A stretch of 64,000 nucleotides of DNA, taken from assembly GCF_003173615.1 (NCBI RefSeq), contig NZ_QGNA01000004.1, forward strand, positions 124,001 to 188,000, read 5' to 3'. The stretch is from Falsiroseomonas bella. Its GTDB lineage: Bacteria > Pseudomonadota > Alphaproteobacteria > Acetobacterales > Acetobacteraceae. The notes under the pieces were generated by a model that was given only the letters and a program-made list of their open reading frames with translations, was not told the origin of the DNA and searched no databases. Below are positions 59,434 through 64,000 of the stretch, in pieces. The position numbers and the translations under genes were made by a program. Every line of letters begins with the position of its first letter. Positions within the stretch are counted from its first letter, which is position 1.

Positions 59434-60348
59434 TCACGCCACCTTGCGCGCCGCCGGGACCGCGCGCATCCGGCCTCCCGGCAGACCGCCCGGCACGCCG
59501 GCCGCGAGATCCGCCGCGGCCAGCAGCCTCGGCCAGTCGAGCCCCGTCTCCACGCCCATGCGCCGGAACAGCCAGGCGACGTCCTCGGTGGCGACATTGC
59601 CCGTCGCGCCCGGCGCGAAGGGGCAGCCGCCAAGCCCGCCCGCCGCGCTGTCGATCACGTCGCAGCCCGCGTTCCAGGCGGCGGCAACATTCGCCACGCC
59701 CATGCCGTAGGTGTCGTGGCCGTGGAAGGCGATGCGGTTCGAGCCATCCGGCGCCGGCCACGCCTTCACCGCATGGCCCACCACGCGCGCCACTTGGTCG
59801 GGCGCGGCGTTGCCGGTGGTGTCGCAGATCGCGACCTCGATCCAGGGGTCGAGCGCGATCACGCGCTCCACCCAGTCCAGCGCGTCGCGTTCCGGCACCA
59901 CGCCCTCGAAGGGGCAGTGGAAGCAGCAGGAGAGGTTGAAGCGCACCTTGCGGCCCGCCGCGAGCGCGTCCCGCACGATGGCGGAGAGGTCGGCGAAGCT
60001 GTCGGCGCAGCTGCGGTTCACATTGGCCTTGTTGTGGCTTTCGGTGACCGACATGAACAGCCCGACGCGATGCGCGCCGGCCGCGAGCGCCGCTTCGAAG
60101 CCCTTCCGGTTCGGCACGAGCGCGGTGCATTCTAGCCCGTCCAGCGCCAGCGCGGCCTGGAACACCGCGGCGGTGTCGGCCATCTGCGGGACCGCCTTCG
60201 GGCTGACGAAGGAGCCGACTTCCATCCGCCGTACGCCGGCCGCATGCAGTGCGCGGACGAGCGCGATCTTGGTCTCGGTCGGCACGAAGGGGCCGATGGA
60301 TTGAAGCCCGTCGCGCGGCGCGACCTCGCTGATGGAAACCCGCGGCAT
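59434..60348 (-). CDS. Hydroxymethylglutaryl-CoA lyase family enzyme
   Basis: A 304-residue TIM-barrel lyase that cleaves 3-hydroxy-3-methylglutaryl-CoA (or a related 3-hydroxyacyl-CoA) to acetyl-CoA plus a keto acid. PRDGLQ near residue 12 carries the catalytic Arg-Asp, HGHDTYGMG near residue 204 the metal His residues, and AAGGLGGCPFAPGATGN near residue 231 the catalytic Cys. The ATG at 60348 overlaps the CoA-transferase stop (TGATG), with GGGAGG upstream. The pairing suggests a degradation route in which the transferase loads CoA and this enzyme splits the product. Citramalyl-CoA or HMG-CoA are both possible. Confidence 0.9.
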   Translation of the reverse strand: MPRVSISEVAPRDGLQSIGPFVPTETKIALVRALHAAGVRRMEVGSFVSPKAVPQMADTAAVFQAALALDGLECTALVPNRKGFEAALAAGAHRVGLFMSVTESHNKANVNRSCADSFADLSAIVRDALAAGRKVRFNLSCCFHCPFEGVVPERDALDWVERVIALDPWIEVAICDTTGNAAPDQVARVVGHAVKAWPAPDGSNRIAFHGHDTYGMGVANVAAAWNAGCDVIDSAAGGLGGCPFAPGATGNVATEDVAWLFRRMGVETGLDWPRLLAAADLAAGVPGGLPGGRMRAVPAARKVA

Positions 60349-61529
60349 CACTTCCCTCCCAGCAACTCGCCGAAGACATGGTCGTTGTGCGCGCCGATGG
60401 CGGGCGCGGTCCAGCGCACCATCTCCGGCGGGCTGACGCCGTCGAAGCGGAAGGGCGGCGCGGGGTGCAGCAGCGTGCGGTCGAGCAGCGGGTCGCGCAC
60501 CTCCATCACCGTCTGCCGCGCGCGGAAATGCGGGTCTTCCGCGCAGTCCTTCATGTCATACAGGCGCGAGACGGGGATGTCGGCCGCGTCCAGCAGCCGC
60601 TCCGCCTCCGCGGCCGGCAGCGTCCTGGTCCAGGCCTCGATCGCGGCGTCGATCTCCTTCACGTTGGCGCAGCGGCCGATATTGGTCTGCAGGCGTTCAT
60701 CGGCGCCCAGGTCCTCGCGGCCGATCACCTTCATCAGCCGGCGATAGATCGCGTCCGAGTTGCCGCCGACGCAGAGCCACTTCCCGTCGGCGCAGAGATA
60801 GGTGTTGGTCGGGGCCGCGGTGGGCAGCGCCGCGCCCTGCGGCTGCCGCACCCAGCCGAACAGCCCGTATTCCGGCAGCATCCCCTCCATCAGCGAGAAG
60901 ATGGAGCCGACCAGGTCCACGTCGATGATGCGCCCCTTCGCCTCGGGGTTGCCCTTGGTCGCCCAGGCGGCGCCGAGCACGGCCATGGCCGCGTAGATGC
61001 CCGCGATGTCGTCGGCGATGGAGACGCCGCAGCGCGGCGGAGGGTGATCGGTCACGCCCGGCGTCGCCGTCAGGTGGCGGATGCCGCCCATAGCCTCCCC
61101 GATCGAGCCGAAGGCGGGCTTGTCGCGATAAGGCCCGTCCTGGCCGTAGCCGGAGACGCGGGCGATGGTCAGCCTGGGGTTGATCGCCTGCAGCACCTCC
61201 GGCCCCAGCCCGATGCGCTCCAGGTAGCCGGGCCGGAAGTTCTCGATCAGTGCGTCGGCGCGGGCGGCCAGCGCCTTCACCTTTTCGCGCCCGTCCTCCG
61301 ACTTCAGGTCGAGCGAGACGCAGAGCTTGTTGCGCCCATGGATGCTGAACCACACGGCGTGCCCGTTCACCTGGCTGCCCCAGCCGCGATGCGGGTCGCC
61401 TTCCGGGGGCTCCACCTTGATCACCTCGGCGCCCATGTCGGCGAGCATCCGCGCGGCGAAGGGCCCCGCGATGTAGTGGCCCAGTTCCAGCACCCGAAAC
61501 CCCGCGAGCGGCAAGCCCTGCCCGGTCAT
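60348..61529 (-). CDS. CaiB/BaiF family CoA-transferase
   Basis: A 393-residue type III CoA-transferase. The N-terminal VLELGHYIAGPFAARMLADMG and EVIKVEPPEGDPHRGWG segments are typical; the catalytic Asp is in GRIIDVDLVGSIFSLMEG near residue 205. These enzymes move CoA between carboxylic acids in the cytoplasm. GGAGGAG lies seven bases before the ATG. It is coupled to the HMG-CoA lyase-like gene by a one-base stop/start overlap. Substrate cannot be deduced. Confidence 0.92.
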   Translation of the reverse strand: MTGQGLPLAGFRVLELGHYIAGPFAARMLADMGAEVIKVEPPEGDPHRGWGSQVNGHAVWFSIHGRNKLCVSLDLKSEDGREKVKALAARADALIENFRPGYLERIGLGPEVLQAINPRLTIARVSGYGQDGPYRDKPAFGSIGEAMGGIRHLTATPGVTDHPPPRCGVSIADDIAGIYAAMAVLGAAWATKGNPEAKGRIIDVDLVGSIFSLMEGMLPEYGLFGWVRQPQGAALPTAAPTNTYLCADGKWLCVGGNSDAIYRRLMKVIGREDLGADERLQTNIGRCANVKEIDAAIEAWTRTLPAAEAERLLDAADIPVSRLYDMKDCAEDPHFRARQTVMEVRDPLLDRTLLHPAPPFRFDGVSPPEMVRWTAPAIGAHNDHVFGELLGGK

Positions 61530-61689
61530 CCGATCTCCTCCGGCGATGTGCGGGGCAGGATAGGGGGCGCGGCCGGCCGCGTCATGACGCCGGCTTGTGC
61601 GCCGGGCCGCGAAAAAGCGATGCCGGGGTAAGGATCGGGCAAGGCCCCCGCGCGATAAGGCGGTGGGGTTGCCGAGCTATGCACCCCGT
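61530..61689. other. Non-coding upstream region of the CoA-transferase gene
   Basis: Part of a 372-base stretch without a gene (61530-61901). This half lies upstream of the minus-strand CoA-transferase and should contain its promoter, but I see no convincing -35/-10 pair. Short frames here have no coding character. Confidence 0.5.
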
Positions 61690-61905
61690 CTCTCCCTCCC
61701 GGGAGCCGGCCATCTACCCCCATCCGGCCGGCATCCCCACTCGGGCGGCGCCCCCTCGGGCTCCGCCCATTTTTTTGGGCCCTTCGTTTCGGCCGTAGGC
61801 TTCACCTTCGGCCCTCAGACGCCGGCGCTGCGCTTGGCTTCGCCGCATGAGCGGCGGCGCCCGTTCGGGCGCTCGGCCGGCATGACGCCGGCCGGGGGGC
61901 TTCAG
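61690..61905. repeat. Hairpin array including mosaic repeat copy 3 (inverted)
   Basis: A chain of hairpins after the MFS gene (minus-strand sense). From the right: GGGGCTGAAGCCCC (61901-61914 region, containing the MFS stop), CCGGCCGGCGTCATGCCGGCCG, block GGCCGAG (61872-61878), stem 1 GCGCCC/GGGCGC (61857-61872), block CCGCTCATGCGGCGAAGCCA (61835-61854), a shortened stem 2 (61825-61833) and end block GCCGGCGTCTGAGGGC (61811-61826). Further left are a GCCCAT-T6-GGGC stem (61765-61780), GGGCGG/CCGCCC and GGCCGGC/GCCGGCC hairpins. The blocks match copies at 13.7 and 23.8 kb. Confidence 0.7.
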
Positions 61906-63014
61906 CCCCGCCCGCGATAGGCCACCGCGCAGGCCGCCAGGCTGAGCGCGAAACCCACGCCGAACACCGCCGCATGGCTGTCCCCGGTGGCGCCGAACAG
62001 GGCCGCGAGGCCAAAGGCGAAGCTGACCTGCGCCACGCCATACGCCGCCGTCGCCCGCACCCAGATCACGCCGGCGCGCGCCCCGGCCACCTCCCGCGCC
62101 GCGACCAGCGTCACGGCCGTGGCGCCCACCCCGGCGAAGCCGCTGAGCGGCCCGGCCAGGATCAGCGCCGGCCAGGCCGGCACCAGCGCCGACCCCAGCG
62201 CCGCCACCTGCACCACCATCCAGGCCAGCAGTGCGCGCCGCCCGCCGATCCTGCCCGCCAGCCGCCCCCCCAACATGGTGCCGAGCAGGGCGCCGAGCCC
62301 GAAGCCGATCCACACCGCCGCGCCGGCCTCGATCGGCAGGCCCCGGCCACGCACCGCGAGATCCGAGAGATAGACCATCGGCGCCACCATCCCGGCACCC
62401 GAGAGCGCATAGGCCAGCAGCAGCAGCCCCGCCCGCGGCACGGCGGAGCGCGTTTCCTCCGGCGGCAGGGCGGGCGGATCGGGCCAGTGGCGGCGCGCCG
62501 CCCACCAGACCGCCGCGGTCGCCGCCGCCAGCCCGAGCCAGGCGGTGGGAATGCCGCCGCCGAGCAGCAGCGGGATGGCGAGCCCCCCGGCCACCACGCC
62601 GGCGCCCACCCCCGTCATCACGATGCCGCTGGCCGCGCCGCGCCGCTCGGGCGGCACGCTTGCCTGGGCCGAGGGGCCGGCGAGCGCCATCAGCACGCCT
62701 CCCGCCGTCCCGGCCAGCGCCCGCCAGGCGAGCAGCCAGACCAGCCCGCCCTGCCAGGCGCAGGCCGCGAAGGCCGCGACCGCCAGCGCCATGCCGGCAT
62801 CGAGCGCGCGCGGCACCCCGATCCGCGCCGCCAGCCGCCGCCCTGCCAGCACGCCGAGCAGGTAGCCGGCGAAATTCCCCGCGCCGAGCAGCCCCGCCTC
62901 GGCCCCGTCCACCCACCCGGCCGCAACCATGGCGGGGAACAGCGGCACATAGGCGAAGCGCGCCAGCCCGACCCCGGCGAGGATTGCGCCCGCCGCCGCC
63001 CAGGCCACCTTCAT
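61902..63014 (-). CDS. YbfB/YjiJ-family MFS transporter
   Basis: A 370-residue inner-membrane transporter with about twelve helices, of the YbfB/YjiJ branch of the major facilitator superfamily. Family features are the N-terminal AGVGLARFAYVPLFPAMVAAGWVD, the DGAEAGLLGAGNFAGYLLG segment and the later GFGLGALLGTMLGGRLAGRIGGRRAL loop. The start at 63014 (MKVAWAAAG) begins the first helix; an ATG at 63056 would add 14 residues. Its stop TGA lies inside the stem GGGGCTGAAGCCCC of the downstream hairpin array. Substrate unknown. Divergent from the DegP-like protease gene. Confidence 0.87.
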   Translation of the reverse strand: MKVAWAAAGAILAGVGLARFAYVPLFPAMVAAGWVDGAEAGLLGAGNFAGYLLGVLAGRRLAARIGVPRALDAGMALAVAAFAACAWQGGLVWLLAWRALAGTAGGVLMALAGPSAQASVPPERRGAASGIVMTGVGAGVVAGGLAIPLLLGGGIPTAWLGLAAATAAVWWAARRHWPDPPALPPEETRSAVPRAGLLLLAYALSGAGMVAPMVYLSDLAVRGRGLPIEAGAAVWIGFGLGALLGTMLGGRLAGRIGGRRALLAWMVVQVAALGSALVPAWPALILAGPLSGFAGVGATAVTLVAAREVAGARAGVIWVRATAAYGVAQVSFAFGLAALFGATGDSHAAVFGVGFALSLAACAVAYRGRG

Positions 63015-63110
63015 GGCGCCGCCCTGCCGGTTGAATGCGGGGCGGCACTTCTCCATGCTGCGCTGCCACAAGGATCGGCGGCGCCGCTGCCATTGCCCCG
63101 ACGAGGCACC

Positions 63111-64000
63111 ATGTCCCACCCCATCGGCCGCCGCGCCGCGGCCGCGCTGGTTCTTCTGCCCTTCGCCGGATGCGGCGGCCTGCCCGCGGCCCGCGCCCAG
63201 CGTGGCGCCGCGGCGCTACCGGATTTCGCCGACCTCGCGGAACGCGTGCTGCCTGCCGTCGTCAACATCGCGGTCACCTCCGAGCAGCGGACGGAGGTGC
63301 CGCCGGAGTTGCGTGGCACGCCCTTCGAGCGATTCTTCCGCGACCGCCGCGGCCGCAGCCGGCAGAGCCAGGGCGCGGGGTCCGGCTTCATCATGGACCC
63401 GGCCGGGCTGGTGGTCACGGCCAACCACGTCGTCGGCAATGCCAGCCGGGTCGTGGTCTCGCTGCAGGATGGCGAGGAATACGTTGCCCGCGTCGTCGGC
63501 TCCGACGACCTGACCGACCTCGCCCTGCTGCGGGTCGAGGCCCGCGCACCGCTGCCCTCGGTGCCCTGGGGCAGTTCCGCGGCGCTCCGGGTCGGGCAAT
63601 GGGTGCTGGCGGCGGGCAATCCCTTCGGGCTCGGCGGCACCGTCACCTCCGGCATCCTCTCGGCCCGCGGGCGCGACATCGGCTCCGGCCCCTATGACGA
63701 CTTCCTGCAGACCGATGCGCCGATCAACCCGGGAAATTCCGGCGGGCCGTTGTTCAACACGGCGGGCGAGGTGGTGGGTATCAACACGGCGATCTTCTCG
63801 CCCAGCGGCGCCAGCGCCGGCATCGGCTTCGCCGTGCCCTCCGACCTCGCCCGGCCGATCATCGAGCAGCTGCGCGCCGGCGGCCGGGTGGAGCGTGGGT
63901 GGCTCGGCGTCAGCCTGGAAGACATCGAGGCGGATGAAGCGGGACGCCGGCGGAATGCGGGGCGTGGCGTGGTGGTCGCGGGCGTGGTGCGCGGCAGCCC
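63111..64000 (+). CDS. DegP/HtrA-like periplasmic serine protease, 3' end outside the window
   Basis: The first 296 residues of an S1C protease. The N-terminus MSHPIGRRAAAALVLLPFAGCGG is an export signal with a possible lipobox (FAGC, Cys21). The catalytic triad is complete: His in TANHVVGNAS near residue 106, Asp in DDLTDLALLRV near residue 138 and Ser in NPGNSGGPLFN near residue 212. The last 20 residues begin the first PDZ domain (RGWLGVSLEDIEADEA). GAGG precedes the ATG. It degrades or refolds damaged envelope proteins. The frame is open to the last base. Confidence 0.92.
   Translation, partial: MSHPIGRRAAAALVLLPFAGCGGLPAARAQRGAAALPDFADLAERVLPAVVNIAVTSEQRTEVPPELRGTPFERFFRDRRGRSRQSQGAGSGFIMDPAGLVVTANHVVGNASRVVVSLQDGEEYVARVVGSDDLTDLALLRVEARAPLPSVPWGSSAALRVGQWVLAAGNPFGLGGTVTSGILSARGRDIGSGPYDDFLQTDAPINPGNSGGPLFNTAGEVVGINTAIFSPSGASAGIGFAVPSDLARPIIEQLRAGGRVERGWLGVSLEDIEADEAGRRRNAGRGVVVAGVVRGS

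Overview
The window is about 64 kb of very GC-rich chromosomal DNA (third codon positions are almost all G or C) from an alphaproteobacterium. The gene content fits a Roseomonas-like member of the Acetobacteraceae: four Bug/TctC-type tricarboxylate-binding receptors, three peptide-type ABC binding proteins, pairs such as CaiB/BaiF CoA-transferase with HMG-CoA lyase, and a complete AcpXL lipid A acyl-chain operon. That placement is an inference from gene families and composition; there is no rRNA or other marker here. I saw no tRNA, rRNA, CRISPR array, insertion sequence or prophage. Coding density is high, with many 1- or 4-base stop/start overlaps.

Layout. 1-6 kb: ribF (5' end cut by the window edge), a maleate isomerase-like protein, a Bug receptor, a large palindromic repeat, then rplY-pth-unknown-ychF. 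6-10 kb (minus strand): two flavoproteins, then a GST and a histidine phosphatase. 10-13 kb: a Bug receptor with a fumarylacetoacetase-fold hydrolase, and a SYLF-domain protein. 12.8-18.1 kb (minus): acpXL, a FabZ-like dehydratase, two ketosynthase-like proteins, a zinc dehydrogenase and an LpxXL-type acyltransferase, the gene set that builds and attaches the very-long-chain acyl group of lipid A in rhizobia. 18-27.4 kb: an orphan peptide-binding protein, a Bug receptor, and a peptide ABC transporter operon (binding protein, permease, fused permease-ATPase, ATPase) ending in a creatininase-family hydrolase. It converges on gamma-glutamyltransferase and a hydroxyacid dehydrogenase. 30-35 kb: SelO, a CBS protein, an SLC13 permease and small unknowns. 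35-43 kb: a hybrid histidine kinase with a response regulator, a PerM-type transporter, another peptide-binding protein and a DUF2231-Rieske-hemerythrin fusion. 43-48.6 kb: a divergent pyrimidine-related locus (carbamoylase-type hydrolase, pyrE, hydroxyacid dehydrogenase and SDR on the minus strand; pyrK-pyrD on the plus strand). 48.6-58.5 kb: TspO, a lytic transglycosylase, lipoproteins, 3-hydroxyisobutyrate dehydrogenase, an SDR, a LOG-family protein, a beta-CASP nuclease, an M3 peptidase, a Bug receptor and a CHAP lipoprotein. 58.5-64 kb: a methyltransferase, HMG-CoA lyase with CoA-transferase, a hairpin-rich gap, an MFS transporter and a DegP-like protease cut by the window end.

The most unusual observations are a family of mosaic hairpin repeats (three copies, near 13.7, 23.8 and 61.8 kb) in which conserved blocks are separated by stems whose sequence differs between copies but matches within a copy; a second, larger inverted element at 2.86-3.04 kb; the three-domain DUF2231-Rieske-hemerythrin protein; a catalytically dead-looking ketosynthase partner in the acpXL operon; and the class 1B dihydroorotate dehydrogenase locus with its odd neighbours. 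I did not find an obvious defence or other wholly new multi-gene system.
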